Of a DNA stretch of 64,000 bases, positions 27,275 to 36,470 are shown piece after piece. The notes under the pieces are model-generated. The model did no database searches and was not told the DNA's origin. It saw only the letters and a list, made by a program, of their open reading frames with translations. Source of the DNA: Acidobacteriota bacterium. GTDB taxonomy: Bacteria > Acidobacteriota > Terriglobia > Terriglobales > SCQP01. Every line of letters starts with the position of its first letter. Positions within the stretch are counted from its first letter, which is position 1. Where the stretch lies: positions 24,860 through 88,859 of the forward strand of contig JAJYIU010000015.1 in the NCBI GenBank assembly GCA_021789895.1, in the 5' to 3' direction. The position numbers and the translations under genes were made by a program.

Positions 27275-27580
27275 TCAGGCGCCGGGTATGATTTCGTCTA
27301 TGCGCACGCGGGTATAGTTTTGGCGATGCCCCGCCAGTTTCTTATACTGCTTCTTGCGCTTGTAGTGGAAAACCTTGATCTTGTCGCCCTTTTCGCGGCC
27401 GAGCACGGTGGCCTTGACGAGCGCGCCGGCGGCAGCCAGCAGCTTGCCATCGTCTTCCGACACCGTCAGGACCTGCTTGAATTCCACCGCGCCTTCCGAC
27501 TGGGGCAGCTTCTCAACGCGCAACTCCGCACCGGGAGCGACGCGGTATTGCTTGCCGCCACTACGTATGACTGCCTGCAT
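27275..27580 (-). CDS. rplU: Ribosomal protein bL21
   Basis: 101 residues. [25 protein letters not shown] and the C-terminal [22 protein letters not shown] are standard bL21 sequence. It is the first gene of rplU-rpmA and has a good sigma-70-type promoter 28 to 57 bp upstream. The leader is only about 20 nt long, so no long ribosomal-protein autoregulatory leader is apparent. Confidence 0.98.
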   Translation of the reverse strand: MQAVIRSGGKQYRVAPGAELRVEKLPQSEGAVEFKQVLTVSEDDGKLLAAAGALVKATVLGREKGDKIKVFHYKRKKQYKKLAGHRQNYTRVRIDEIIPGA

Positions 27581-27607
27581 TTGAGTGATCTCCGAGGTTA
27601 ATCCTAA

Positions 27608-27637
27608 ATTCTACGGGAGCCGGGTTGCCGGCGTCAA
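27608..27637 (-). promoter_or_regulatory. Sigma-70-type promoter of rplU-rpmA
   Basis: On the minus strand TTGACG (27637-27632), an 18-bp spacer and TAGAAT (27613-27608) precede rplU. This is the best full -35/-10 match noted in the window. Confidence 0.65.
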
Positions 27638-27797
27638 CCCGATGCCGCGGCGGGGGGGTGCGGGAATGGCAGCGAATTTCCAGATTAGCCGCAGTCATGC
27701 CGGCCCGGAAGGCAAATTTCACGCATTCAAATTTCTTTGCCGCGCGGGCGGGAGGCGCCGATTAAACTAACCTGGATTCTTTGCCGGAAAATGGAGT

Positions 27798-28967
27798 ATG
27801 AGCGACCTGGCCACCACCGATATTCCCCTGCCGCCCTTTCCGGCGGGCAGCGTGGCGCTGGTGGGAGCGGGGCCCGGCGACGCCAGCCTGCTGACGCTCA
27901 AGGCCGCCGACCGCCTGCGGCAGGCGGACCTGGTGCTGTACGACGAGTACTGCAACCGCGCGCTGCTGGCGCTGGCGCCGGCGGCAGCGAGCCGGATCTA
28001 TGTCGGCAAGCGCGCCGGCTGCCATGCCATGCCGCAGGCGGAAATCATTGGCCTGATGCGGGAGCATGCCCGGCAGGGCAAGCGGATCGTGCGGCTGAAG
28101 GGCGGCGATCCGTTTGTGTTTGGCCGCGGCGGCGAGGAAGCGCTGGCGCTGGCCGCCGCCGGCATCGCATGGGAACTGGTGCCGGGCGTGAGCGCGGGAT
28201 ACGCCGCGCCGGGCCTGGCGGATATTCCCGTGACCCTGCGCGGCACGGCCTCGAGCGTGGCCTTCATGAGCGGCCACGGCGCCGGCGGCGAGCCGGAGGC
28301 ATTGCCCCGCGCCGATACGCTGGTGGTTTTCATGGGGCTGGCCCGCCTGGAAGCGCTCTGCCGGCGGCTGGTCGCCGGCGGCTGGTCGCCGGACACGCCG
28401 GCAGCGGTCGTGGCCAGCGCCAGCCTGCCCGAACAGCGCGTAGTGAGCGCGCCGCTGGAGCATCTGGCGGCCGCCACCCGCCGCGCGGAAATGGAATCGC
28501 CCGCGCTGGTGGTGGTGGGACAGGCGGTTGGAGCGCGGCAGCGGCTGCGGCGGCCGGAGGGGGCGGAAGCGGCGGCGAAGCCCGCGGACGCGGCGCAGAA
28601 GACAGGCCTGGTGCTGATCGCGCACGGATCGCCGTTAACCGAGTGGCATGCCAGCGTGGAGCGGCTGCTAAGCGAATTGCGCCCGGCTTTCGGCTTTTGC
28701 GAGGCGGCCTACCTGGAGCCCGCGCGGCCGCGGCTGGAAGAGGTGGTGGAGCAAGCGGCCGCCACCGGCCTCGGCAAGCTCACGGTCGTGCCCTATTTTC
28801 TCGCCGCCGGCCTGCACGTCACGCGCGACATTCCGGCACTGGTGGAGGCGGCGCGGCAGCGCTTTCCGGAATTAAAAATTGCGCTCAGCGACTGCCTGGA
28901 AGGGCATCCCGGACTGCGCACGGCGGTGCTTTCGCGCGCCCGCAACGGCGGCGGGGCGCCGCGCTAA
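27798..28967 (+). CDS. Fusion of uroporphyrinogen-III C-methyltransferase (CobA/SUMT) and CbiX-like sirohydrochlorin chelatase
   Basis: 389 residues. Residues about 18-255 are SUMT: LVGAGPGDASLLTLKA at the N-terminus, RLKGGDPFVFGRGGEEALAL, VPGVSAGYAAPG and the VVFMGL block. After a short linker, residues about 270-385 form a CbiX/SirB-type chelatase half with LVLIAHGSPLTEWH (metal-binding His) and VPYFLAAGLHVTRDIPALV (second His). Together they would make precorrin-2 and insert Fe (or Co), leaving the oxidation step to another enzyme, for siroheme. The usual fusion (CysG) joins SUMT to a dehydrogenase/chelatase instead, so this domain pairing is less common. Divergent from rplU. Confidence 0.9.
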   Translation: MSDLATTDIPLPPFPAGSVALVGAGPGDASLLTLKAADRLRQADLVLYDEYCNRALLALAPAAASRIYVGKRAGCHAMPQAEIIGLMREHARQGKRIVRLKGGDPFVFGRGGEEALALAAAGIAWELVPGVSAGYAAPGLADIPVTLRGTASSVAFMSGHGAGGEPEALPRADTLVVFMGLARLEALCRRLVAGGWSPDTPAAVVASASLPEQRVVSAPLEHLAAATRRAEMESPALVVVGQAVGARQRLRRPEGAEAAAKPADAAQKTGLVLIAHGSPLTEWHASVERLLSELRPAFGFCEAAYLEPARPRLEEVVEQAAATGLGKLTVVPYFLAAGLHVTRDIPALVEAARQRFPELKIALSDCLEGHPGLRTAVLSRARNGGGAPR

Positions 28968-28992
28968 AGCGATCGTTGCCGCCCCGCGGCGG

Positions 28993-29604
28993 TTACGGCT
29001 GATGCGGCTTGGGCGCCGGCGCCGAAGCCGGGGCGGCCGGCACGGAAACGGGATATTTCTGGTTGTACAGGTTGACGATTACCTGGGTGATATCAATCGT
29101 GGGCGTGGCGTAGAGGATCGGGTTCTGCGGCCATTGCAAGCTATGATCGAGCACCATCGAGAGATGGTGCAGCTTGGCATAATTGGCCAGGATCAATACC
29201 ATCTTCTGGCCAATTTTGTTGATCATATCGTTCATCGCATTCTGATAATCGTTGCGAGTATCGGCGACGTCGTTGCGCAGCTCCTTCTGCTTGGTGGCGA
29301 TGGTGCTGGCCAGATCGGATTTGGCTTCCGGGCTGAGGGTATCGCCGCCGGCCTGCAGCTTTTTCTGCAGCGCGGTAATCGCCGCGCTCTCGGCCTGCAG
29401 CCGTTGCTGCTGCGGAGTAAAGCGAGTTTTCAGCGCGGCTTCGTCGGCTTTGCCTTCCTGGGTATTGGCAATCGCGATCTGAATGTTGATGATGCCGATC
29501 CGGACCGCCGGATGAAGCCCCGAAGCGGCGGCGGGGGTTTGGGCCTGTCCCCGGCCGAAGGCGGCGAACAGGCAAACTGCGGCAAACAGCGTCGAAAATT
29601 TCAT
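28993..29604 (-). CDS. OmpH/Skp-like periplasmic chaperone (copy 2)
   Basis: 203 residues. Sec signal peptide MKFSTLFAAVCLFAAFGRGQAQ. OmpH family: RIGIINIQIAIANTQEGKAD begins the mature protein, then a long coiled-coil of heptads (QQQRLQAESAAITALQKKLQAGGDTLSPEAKSDL) and a C-terminal block LQWPQNPILYATPTIDIT. Skp binds unfolded outer-membrane proteins in the periplasm. It is a close paralogue of the next gene and lies third in bamA-skp-skp. Confidence 0.88.
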   Translation of the reverse strand: MKFSTLFAAVCLFAAFGRGQAQTPAAASGLHPAVRIGIINIQIAIANTQEGKADEAALKTRFTPQQQRLQAESAAITALQKKLQAGGDTLSPEAKSDLASTIATKQKELRNDVADTRNDYQNAMNDMINKIGQKMVLILANYAKLHHLSMVLDHSLQWPQNPILYATPTIDITQVIVNLYNQKYPVSVPAAPASAPAPKPHQP

Positions 29605-29707
29605 ACGTTCCTCAAAGGTTTTTCAACTTGAAATTGGCGCAAGTTGTGAGCGCCTAAGTATAACAAAAAAAAGGGTTGGCGCGTTGCCCGCCGGCTCCGG
29701 TCCGGGC

Positions 29708-30334
29708 TCAGGGGCGATGCGCCGGACGGGGTTGGGCGGCGTGGCGAACAGGGTGCCGGCGGACGGGATGGCTGGCCGGGGTTGCAACCGGATAGCGCCG
29801 GTTATAGAACCGCACGACCTGGGGGGTGATGTCAATCGTGGCCTGGGAAAAGAGGATCGGGTTCTGCGGCCAGCGCAGGCTGCGGTCGAGCACCATGGAA
29901 AAATGATGCAGCTTGGCATAAGCGGCCAGCACGCCGACCATTTTCTGGCCGATGCGGTTGACCATGTCGTTGTAGGCATTGCGGAAGTCGTTATTGGCGT
30001 CGGCGAGATCGTTGCGCAAGTTCTTCTGCTTGGTATTGATGGAGCTGCTCAGCTCGGCTTTGGCTTCGGGGCTGAGGGTATCGCCGCCGGCCTGCAGCTT
30101 TTGCTGCAAGGCCTTGATGGCGGCGCTCTCGGCCTGCAACTGTTGTTGCTTGGGAGCGAAGCGGGCGCGCAATTGGGCGGTCTGGGCTTTACCTTCCTGG
30201 GAATTCAGGATGGCGAACTGAATGTTGACGATGCCGACGCGAAACTGCGGCGCCGGGGCGGTGGGGGTTTGAGCCTGAGCCGCGGCCAGGGCGACGGTCA
30301 GACCCAAGGCGGCGAGAAGAGGGGTGGTTCTCAT
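29708..30334 (-). CDS. OmpH/Skp-like periplasmic chaperone (copy 1)
   Basis: 208 residues. Signal peptide MRTTPLLAALGLTVALAAAQAQ. Same layout as the downstream paralogue: FRVGIVNIQFAILNSQEGKA, coiled-coil with LQQKLQAGGDTLSPEAKAELSSS, and LRWPQNPILFSQATIDITPQVV. It is 33 bp after bamA and 103 bp before the second copy, a tandem duplication. The tail differs (Pro/His/Arg-rich). Role: carrying outer-membrane proteins to BAM. Confidence 0.88.
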   Translation of the reverse strand: MRTTPLLAALGLTVALAAAQAQTPTAPAPQFRVGIVNIQFAILNSQEGKAQTAQLRARFAPKQQQLQAESAAIKALQQKLQAGGDTLSPEAKAELSSSINTKQKNLRNDLADANNDFRNAYNDMVNRIGQKMVGVLAAYAKLHHFSMVLDRSLRWPQNPILFSQATIDITPQVVRFYNRRYPVATPASHPVRRHPVRHAAQPRPAHRP

Positions 30335-30367
30335 GCGATCCTCGAAGGAGCGAGCCGGTAGGCTGCT

Positions 30368-33280
30368 TTAGAAAGTTCGTCCGATCGTAAAGCGGAATAC
30401 ATGCGGAGCTTCAGAATAATGGAAGCCGGGCTGGGCGGCCAAGTAGTGTTGAGTAAACGTTAAAGCATTTTGCACGGCGGCATCGGTCTGGAAAGCGGCC
30501 GGGATGCCTTTGAGGAAATCGCTGCGCGTGAACAGGACCGGGGGCGTCAACGTCGTATCCAGGCGCGAGGGGTTCCAGGCAAAGTATAACCGCAACGGCA
30601 CCTGGAACATGGGCAAGATGACCTGCAACTCCAGGCCGGTGGACACACGGACCAGCGAATTGGTGCCGGGCGCGAGCACGACATGGGGATCGAACTTGCG
30701 GCCGAAGGCGGTTTGGAGGCTATTCAAGGCCGCGTCATTGATCTCCATCTGATTGGGCAAGCTGATGCGGTTGACGCCGGCGTCCACAAAGTAGGCCAGC
30801 GTCACCGGGCCGATGATCGGGTGGCGATACTCGAAATTGAAGACGCCTTCCGTATCCCCGCCGGGCGTCACCGGCTGGTATTCGGGCAGATTGAGGTTAA
30901 AAGTGATGGGGATGGTGTTGTTGGGATTGGTCGGCGTGGGCTCGGCGACCGTTTCGGTAAAGCAGGCGCTGGGATTGGTGGGATCGTGCAGGCAAACCGC
31001 TTGGATGGTGGGCTCGTAAGCGAAGGGCGTGACCGCCATCAGGTCGAAGCCGCGGATGGTATCTTCGCCGCCGATGTAGAAGCGGTCGAAGGTGGGCGGG
31101 GAATTTGGCTCCGCGCTGCCGGTAATCAAGCTGTTGTGCGATCCATAGCCGGTAATGAAAGCGCCCACAAAACGGAAGCCGAGCGTATCGTGGCCCCACG
31201 GCGCAGGACGGAAATAGCGGAAGGTGAAATTCGGGCGCAGGATTTTCACGTTGCCGCCGAGGCCGGAGATCTGGGCGGCGAAATCCAACTCATGGCCGGC
31301 GGTGGGGTTGTAAACGCCATTGACAGTGTTGAAGGTGAGGCTGGGAGTAATACTGCTGGTGCGGATGCCGGTGAGGCTATTGGGGCCGCTGAACTGCTCA
31401 TAAGGCGAGGTATTGAACAACAGCTTGGCCTGATTGCTGAAGGAAGTCAGCGAGGAATCGTCATAGCCATAGGTCAGGCCCACGCGGGTGAAGTTCCGGA
31501 GCGGATAACTGGACCCGATGGTGAAGCCTTTGCTCGACTGGGCATAGTTGAGGTAATTGTTCGAACCGAGGGCCTGGAACAGCGGGGTCAGGTTTTCGCC
31601 ATAAAAGATGGACGCTTCCTTGGCCTGATCGAAGTGGAAATCGGTGTCGTAGACGGAAAACCCGAGCTGGATGGGGCGATCCATGAAATAGGGCTGGGTA
31701 AAGCCGAAGTTGATGGATTGTTGCAGCGAGCCCCATTCGGTGGAGATCGAGAGCGTCTCGCCCAAGCCGAGGAAATTGTTGGTCTGGTAATTGACGCCCA
31801 GGAAGCTGCCGGTGATGCCGCTGACGCCGCCGGTCATGCCGATGGTGTTTTTCCCCTTTTCGCTGACGTGCAGATTGATATCCACGTGGCCGATCGGGCC
31901 GGTATTGTCCTGGGTAATGGTGGCGTCCTGCGGGGTGAGCTTGTTGAAGTAGCCGAGTTGGTTGAGGCGCAGCAGGCTGTTTTGCCAGGCGACGGAATTG
32001 AAGCGCTCGCCTTCCTGCACCAGCAGCGAGCGGCGGATGACTTTGTCGCGGGTCGTGGAGTTGCCGGTGAATTCGATGCGGCGGATGTAGTAGGGCTTGC
32101 CTTCATGCACGTGGAAGGTGATATTGACCACGCGCCGGGCTTCCACCGGCTGGATGCTGGGATCGGCGACGAAATTGATATAGCCAAACTGGCCATACAA
32201 CTTGGTCAGGTTTTTCAGTCCCTTGCGGACCTTAGAAACATTGAGGATGTCGCCCGGCTGCATTTCGAAGACGTGCAGCAGCAGGGTTTTGTTGGTAATG
32301 AAATGATTGTTGACAAAATTGACCTGCCCCACCCGGTAGCGCCGGCCTTCGACGATGGGGATATGGATATTCACGCTTTTCGCCACATGCCCGCCCCAGA
32401 ACAGGAAATGGAAGGTATGGGAGGTGCGCAGCTTGAGGGTGGGATCTTCAACCACGGCGGTGAAGTAGCCGCGGTCCCGATAGGCTTCACGGATGCGTTC
32501 CAGGTCTTCGGAGAGCCCCGCCTGGCTGTAGGTTTTGCTGAACAGATTCTCCAGGAACAACGAATAAGGAATGCCGATCGGGCGCATGTTTTTCATGCTG
32601 CGAACCAGGGTTTCGCTCCCGATATGGCGATTGCCGGTGAATTTAATTTGACCGACTTTGACCTTGGGGCCTTCATTGATGACGAAGGTGAGGGCCACGG
32701 AACTGGGCGGCAGCGGGGTGGTCTTCAGACTAATCGTGGCGTATTGGCGTCCATGCTCGGCCAGCAGTTCCCGGATGGCGTCTTCGGCGTGTTTGGCCAC
32801 GGTCGGATCGAACTGGCTGTCCATATCCAAGTGGACGTTGCGGGCCTTGTAGGCGTCCATCACATCGGATTCGGTGACCGACTTCAGGCCCTGATATTTG
32901 ATGGAACGGATCAGCGGGCGCTCGGTGACGTAAATTTCGAGAAAGATGCCGTGAGGAGTCTGGGTGCTGCCGATGCGGACATTATCGAAAAAGCCGGTAT
33001 TCCACAACGACATGAAATCGCGATTGACCTGCGCCAGGCTGTAAATATCGCCCGGTTTGGTAAAGATCCGGGTTTTGATGGTGGAGCAGGGGACGCGATG
33101 ATTGCCATGGCAGCGCACTCCAATCACGATTTGCGGAGGCGCCGCCGGGGGCGGAGGAGCGGCCGGCGACTGGGCCGCCAAGCCGAGCGATGCGGCCACA
33201 AGCAGCCACATGGCGGCCCGCCAGAATCCGCCGGCGGCTGGCGCCAGACGGTAGCGACGCAAAAAAAAGCAAACACTCAC
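30368..33280 (-). CDS. bamA: Outer membrane protein assembly factor BamA
   Basis: About 970 residues from the GTG at 33280, which has AAAGG upstream and gives a signal-like N-terminus (FWRAAMWLLVAASLGLAAQ); the frame opens earlier but that part overlaps other features. Several POTRA domains follow (IKYQGLKSVTESDVMDAYKA; VKVGQIKFTGNRHIGSETLV; YYIRRIEFTGNSTTRDKVIRR). The barrel includes TNNFLGLGETLSIS and the GGEDTIRGFD region near the lid. The C-terminus ends FRFTIGRTF with terminal Phe, as expected for BAM substrates. Longer than E. coli BamA (810) because of an N-terminal Pro/Ala linker and expanded loops. Confidence 0.92.
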   Translation of the reverse strand: MSVCFFLRRYRLAPAAGGFWRAAMWLLVAASLGLAAQSPAAPPPPAAPPQIVIGVRCHGNHRVPCSTIKTRIFTKPGDIYSLAQVNRDFMSLWNTGFFDNVRIGSTQTPHGIFLEIYVTERPLIRSIKYQGLKSVTESDVMDAYKARNVHLDMDSQFDPTVAKHAEDAIRELLAEHGRQYATISLKTTPLPPSSVALTFVINEGPKVKVGQIKFTGNRHIGSETLVRSMKNMRPIGIPYSLFLENLFSKTYSQAGLSEDLERIREAYRDRGYFTAVVEDPTLKLRTSHTFHFLFWGGHVAKSVNIHIPIVEGRRYRVGQVNFVNNHFITNKTLLLHVFEMQPGDILNVSKVRKGLKNLTKLYGQFGYINFVADPSIQPVEARRVVNITFHVHEGKPYYIRRIEFTGNSTTRDKVIRRSLLVQEGERFNSVAWQNSLLRLNQLGYFNKLTPQDATITQDNTGPIGHVDINLHVSEKGKNTIGMTGGVSGITGSFLGVNYQTNNFLGLGETLSISTEWGSLQQSINFGFTQPYFMDRPIQLGFSVYDTDFHFDQAKEASIFYGENLTPLFQALGSNNYLNYAQSSKGFTIGSSYPLRNFTRVGLTYGYDDSSLTSFSNQAKLLFNTSPYEQFSGPNSLTGIRTSSITPSLTFNTVNGVYNPTAGHELDFAAQISGLGGNVKILRPNFTFRYFRPAPWGHDTLGFRFVGAFITGYGSHNSLITGSAEPNSPPTFDRFYIGGEDTIRGFDLMAVTPFAYEPTIQAVCLHDPTNPSACFTETVAEPTPTNPNNTIPITFNLNLPEYQPVTPGGDTEGVFNFEYRHPIIGPVTLAYFVDAGVNRISLPNQMEINDAALNSLQTAFGRKFDPHVVLAPGTNSLVRVSTGLELQVILPMFQVPLRLYFAWNPSRLDTTLTPPVLFTRSDFLKGIPAAFQTDAAVQNALTFTQHYLAAQPGFHYSEAPHVFRFTIGRTF

Positions 33281-33337
33281 CAAATAAAACCTTTTCCCCC
33301 GCTGGACCAGCGTGGCTCGATGGGAAGTAAAGCGTCC

Positions 33338-33343
33338 ATTATA
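33338..33343 (-). promoter_or_regulatory. -10 element (TATAAT) upstream of bamA
   Basis: A perfect TATAAT on the minus strand lies 57 bp before the chosen bamA start. No good -35 is visible at 17-18 bp, so the promoter is tentative. Confidence 0.4.
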
Positions 33344-33461
33344 TATGGCTTGCGGCGGGTACAGGGGTAGTTTTGGCACAAAGAGCCCGCGATCGGGGGG
33401 ATTTTGTTTTCGGGTTGACAGCTTTCGCACGGGATCATTCATCTGATAAAAGAAAAGCGAA

Positions 33462-33686
33462 ATGGGGTACGATATGGCGGCCATCGAGGCATATCAGGTC
33501 AAGTGCGGGCGTTGCGGCCGGAAATTTCTCACGCCCATGGGGCAGAAATTGCATCATTTCAGCATCTATCGCGCGCTCTGCCCCTTGTGCGGCTGGCCCG
33601 GACGCTACCTGGCCTCGGAGCTGCATCCAGCCAAGGTGGTGCCGCCGAGTTCGCCGCCGAAGCCACCCCGCGAGCTTTGGAAATAA
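33462..33686 (+). CDS. Small zinc-ribbon protein
   Basis: 74 residues. Two CxxC pairs (C15-C18 in KCGRCGRKF and C40-C43 in LCPLCGWPG) look like a rubredoxin-type zinc ribbon. The C-terminus is Pro/Lys-rich. It could regulate or bind nucleic acid; no homologue is recognised. It is head-to-head with bamA, and an upstream stretch rich in A (GATAAAAGAAAAG) precedes its ATG. Confidence 0.6.
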   Translation: MGYDMAAIEAYQVKCGRCGRKFLTPMGQKLHHFSIYRALCPLCGWPGRYLASELHPAKVVPPSSPPKPPRELWK

Positions 33687-33868
33687 ACCTCCGGTTTCGA
33701 TTCCATCCCCAACTTGACCGCCCGTCTGCCTGGGCGGCCGCGGCGCGCCCACGGCAATGTGCTAAGTTCGGAAGGTAAAAAACGGCGCAGCCGATCGCCG
33801 GCGTGCTCCGGGCGGAATCCGATTTTCTCCGCGCCGGCGCAGGCTCGCGGGCTGTGCAGGAGCCTGGC

Positions 33869-35092
33869 ATGCCGAAATTCCCATTAACTCCAGTCTCTCC
33901 CCGCCGCCGCAAGCTGTTGGCCAGCATGGCCGGTGCGCTCGGCGCCTGGCCGCTGTTGGGGCGGAGCGCCCAGGCCGGAACGCCGGCCGGAGTTGCAGGA
34001 GCGGGGCCCGAACTGGGGCCGGCACAGTTGCGGCCCGGCACCTCACAAAAAGCCTCCAGCTATGACCGCACCGGCGGGAATGCCGATGCCTACACCATCG
34101 CGCCGGGAAAAACGCTGACCGTGCTGGCCGCCAACGGCCCCGGGATTATCCGCCACTGCTGGTTCACGATTGCCGCTGGCCCCCATCATCTGAAGGACTT
34201 GGTTTTGAGAATGTACTGGGACCAGGAAACCGCGCCCTCGGTGGAAACGCCGATCGGCGATTTTTTTGGGCTCAGCCTGGGCGATTATTTTACTTACGCC
34301 TCGCAAGCCATGACGGTGGCGCCGATGAAAGCGTTGAACTGTTATCTGCCGATGCCTTTTCGCAGCTCGGCGCTGGTGACCGTCACCAACGAAGGCCCGG
34401 CGCCGGTGGCGGCCTTCTACGCCAACCTGGATTATGAACTGGTGCCGCAGCTCCCCGCCGACACCCTCTATCTGCACGCGCAATATCGCCAGGCGGCGCC
34501 CTGCACCGGATGGACCGACGATTGGCAATCGAACGGCGACCCCATCGTGCTGCGCCAGACTAATCTGTATGGCGAGGGCAACTATGTGGTGATGGAAGCC
34601 ACCGGGCAGGGCCAATACATCGGCACCAGCCTGGGCGTGCTGCAAAACCAGGAGGGTTGGTGGGGGGAAGGCGACGACATGGTGTTCATTGATACCAACC
34701 CCGGGCAGCGCGTTCTGCCGACCATCAATGGCACCGGCTCGGAAGACTACTTCAATGGCGCCTGGGATTTCGGCGATCGCAGCTTCGCTTATCCCTTTAA
34801 CGGGGCGCCGCTGGTGGTCAATCCGGAACGGGTGGGCGGGCGCTGGTGTGTGTATCGCTGGCATCTGCCCGATCCGATCCGCTTTCGCCAATCCCTGCGG
34901 ATGACGCTCGAGCATGGCCACGCCAATGCCCGTTCGGATAATTACTACAGCGTCGGCTACTGGTATCAAAATGAGCCGCATGCGGCTTTTCCGGCGCTGC
35001 CTTCCGCGCTCGACCGCCACCCGCAGTTGTTTGCCGTGGGCGGGCCGAGTGAAACCCCGCTGCCGGCGGCCAATCCCAACCCGCTGCCCTGA
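33869..35092 (+). CDS. GH172 (DUF2961) family glycoside hydrolase, Tat-exported
   Basis: 407 residues from ATG at 33869, with an AGGAG site 7 nt upstream. The N-terminus SPRRRKLLASMAGALGAWPLLG has a twin-arginine pattern, so export folded is likely. DUF2961 features: FFGLSLGDYF, MPFRSSALVTVTNEGP, and GTGSEDYFNGAWDFG near residue 290. GH172 enzymes include difructose dianhydride and arabinofuranan-degrading enzymes with two catalytic Glu; the substrate here is not predictable. A transporter or regulator is not adjacent. The last residues are Pro/Asn-rich. Confidence 0.88.
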   Translation: MPKFPLTPVSPRRRKLLASMAGALGAWPLLGRSAQAGTPAGVAGAGPELGPAQLRPGTSQKASSYDRTGGNADAYTIAPGKTLTVLAANGPGIIRHCWFTIAAGPHHLKDLVLRMYWDQETAPSVETPIGDFFGLSLGDYFTYASQAMTVAPMKALNCYLPMPFRSSALVTVTNEGPAPVAAFYANLDYELVPQLPADTLYLHAQYRQAAPCTGWTDDWQSNGDPIVLRQTNLYGEGNYVVMEATGQGQYIGTSLGVLQNQEGWWGEGDDMVFIDTNPGQRVLPTINGTGSEDYFNGAWDFGDRSFAYPFNGAPLVVNPERVGGRWCVYRWHLPDPIRFRQSLRMTLEHGHANARSDNYYSVGYWYQNEPHAAFPALPSALDRHPQLFAVGGPSETPLPAANPNPLP

Positions 35093-35131
35093 TCGCCGCC
35101 CTACCGGCGGGCATCGCAAGGCCAGGACGGA

Positions 35132-36457
35132 TTAAGGTTGCGGCTGCCAGTGCAGGCCGCCGTCGCGGGTGCGCCAGAAGCTGGCGCCGGCGCGGAGTTC
35201 CCCCTGACGGCCGTGCATGCGCAGATAGGTAATCGGCGCCAGCAGCGGCTGGCCGGCGGCATTGCGCAACTGCACCACCTGCCAATGTTCGCCGCCATCG
35301 CGAGTAAAGAAGAGGCGGCCATCGTCACTGCCCGCCCAGAGGGTGGATCCATTGCCGGTCAGGCTGCGGAAACGAACTTCGCCGGCCGAAATCGGTTCCC
35401 AATAGCGGCGGCCGACCAGGCTGCGCTGTAATTCGCCATGCCAAAGCCGCCAATGCGCCGTGGTAAAAGCTGCAGGGGTGGTTTCAGAGCCGCCGGCCGG
35501 CAGGGAATCCAACATGCCGGCCGGCGGGTTGGCCACCAGCGTATTTTGCGGCTGCATCCCCTCGCTGGCGAGCGCGAAATTCAGCGCGCTCGCATGCGCA
35601 TGCCCGGCCAGGGCCGTGTTCCAGGCATCCTGCAACAAGGGCGATCCCATGCGCCGGAGCGTAAACAACGCGGTGAGGATGCCATGCCCGCCATTCTGAC
35701 GGGAGGCCAGGGTGGCGACCGGCTGGCTGGCCATCGCCGGCGGCGCGGCCGTCATTTCCACGGTTTTATTGCCAACCGGCGCGGCGGGAAAATTCAAGGC
35801 CGCATAGGTGCGCTTGGGAAAGGGAAGGGCGACTGCGATTCCCGTTTCGGCGGCGATGCGGCGGCCGGCTAAACTGGGCCGCGAAATGGCGGCGGTTGCA
35901 TTGTTTCCGGCGGAAGCCGCGGGCTCGGTGGTGATGGCCAACTGGGTGGGCGCGGGTAAAACGAGGGGCCGGGCCGGGCGGGCGGGAGGCGGCGCTGCGG
36001 CGAGGCGCGCGCCCGGGGTTAATCCCGCCTGGCGGCGCGCCGGCGCAAGCCGCGGGAGGACGCGCGCAATCCGGCGGACCCGGAGTGGGGGCGCCGAATT
36101 GGCCGCCGGCGAATGGACCGTCAGCGGCAGCCGCATTCGCCACCAGACGGCGCTGCCAATCAGCAACAGCGCCGCCGCCGCCGGCGCCCAGCGGGGAACG
36201 GGAGAATGCAGCGAGAAGACGCGCCCGGAGCTGCGGCGCGGTTCGGGCAGGCCGCTTTCTGCAGCCAGCACGGAAGCCAGGCGGCAGGTTTCACACCGGC
36301 TGAGATGGCTCCAGACGGCGTCGGGGGCGGAGCCGGCGACTAGATCTGCGAGTTGGTTGGCATCCAGATGGGGCGATTCCGGCGTTCGATTCTGCAAGAC
36401 GCGCGGCAGGCAGGCCCAGGGCCTCCGCTGCGGTTTTAATTCGGGATGAGGTCGCAT
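35132..36457 (-). CDS. Anti-sigma factor with YCF48-like C-terminal repeats
   Basis: 441 residues from ATG at 36457. The N-terminal cytoplasmic part carries H51-xxx-C55-xx-C58 (HLSRCETC), the zinc anti-sigma pattern. One membrane helix lies at about 90-107 (WAPAAAALLLIGSAVWW). The periplasmic part begins Pro/Ala-rich and ends (about 370-441) in YCF48/BNR-like repeats: GSDDGRLFFTRDGGEHWQVV and FWRTRDGGLHWQ. It lies 13 bp after the sigma factor gene. The YCF48 module may sense an envelope signal; this is inference. Confidence 0.85.
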   Translation of the reverse strand: MRPHPELKPQRRPWACLPRVLQNRTPESPHLDANQLADLVAGSAPDAVWSHLSRCETCRLASVLAAESGLPEPRRSSGRVFSLHSPVPRWAPAAAALLLIGSAVWWRMRLPLTVHSPAANSAPPLRVRRIARVLPRLAPARRQAGLTPGARLAAAPPPARPARPLVLPAPTQLAITTEPAASAGNNATAAISRPSLAGRRIAAETGIAVALPFPKRTYAALNFPAAPVGNKTVEMTAAPPAMASQPVATLASRQNGGHGILTALFTLRRMGSPLLQDAWNTALAGHAHASALNFALASEGMQPQNTLVANPPAGMLDSLPAGGSETTPAAFTTAHWRLWHGELQRSLVGRRYWEPISAGEVRFRSLTGNGSTLWAGSDDGRLFFTRDGGEHWQVVQLRNAAGQPLLAPITYLRMHGRQGELRAGASFWRTRDGGLHWQPQP

Positions 36458-36470
36458 GGTTCCACACACA

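Noticed and set aside
30683..33370. Open plus-strand frame opposite bamA
   Set aside because: Rich in Gly/Val/Glu with no recognisable motif; the opposite strand encodes BamA with POTRA and barrel blocks.
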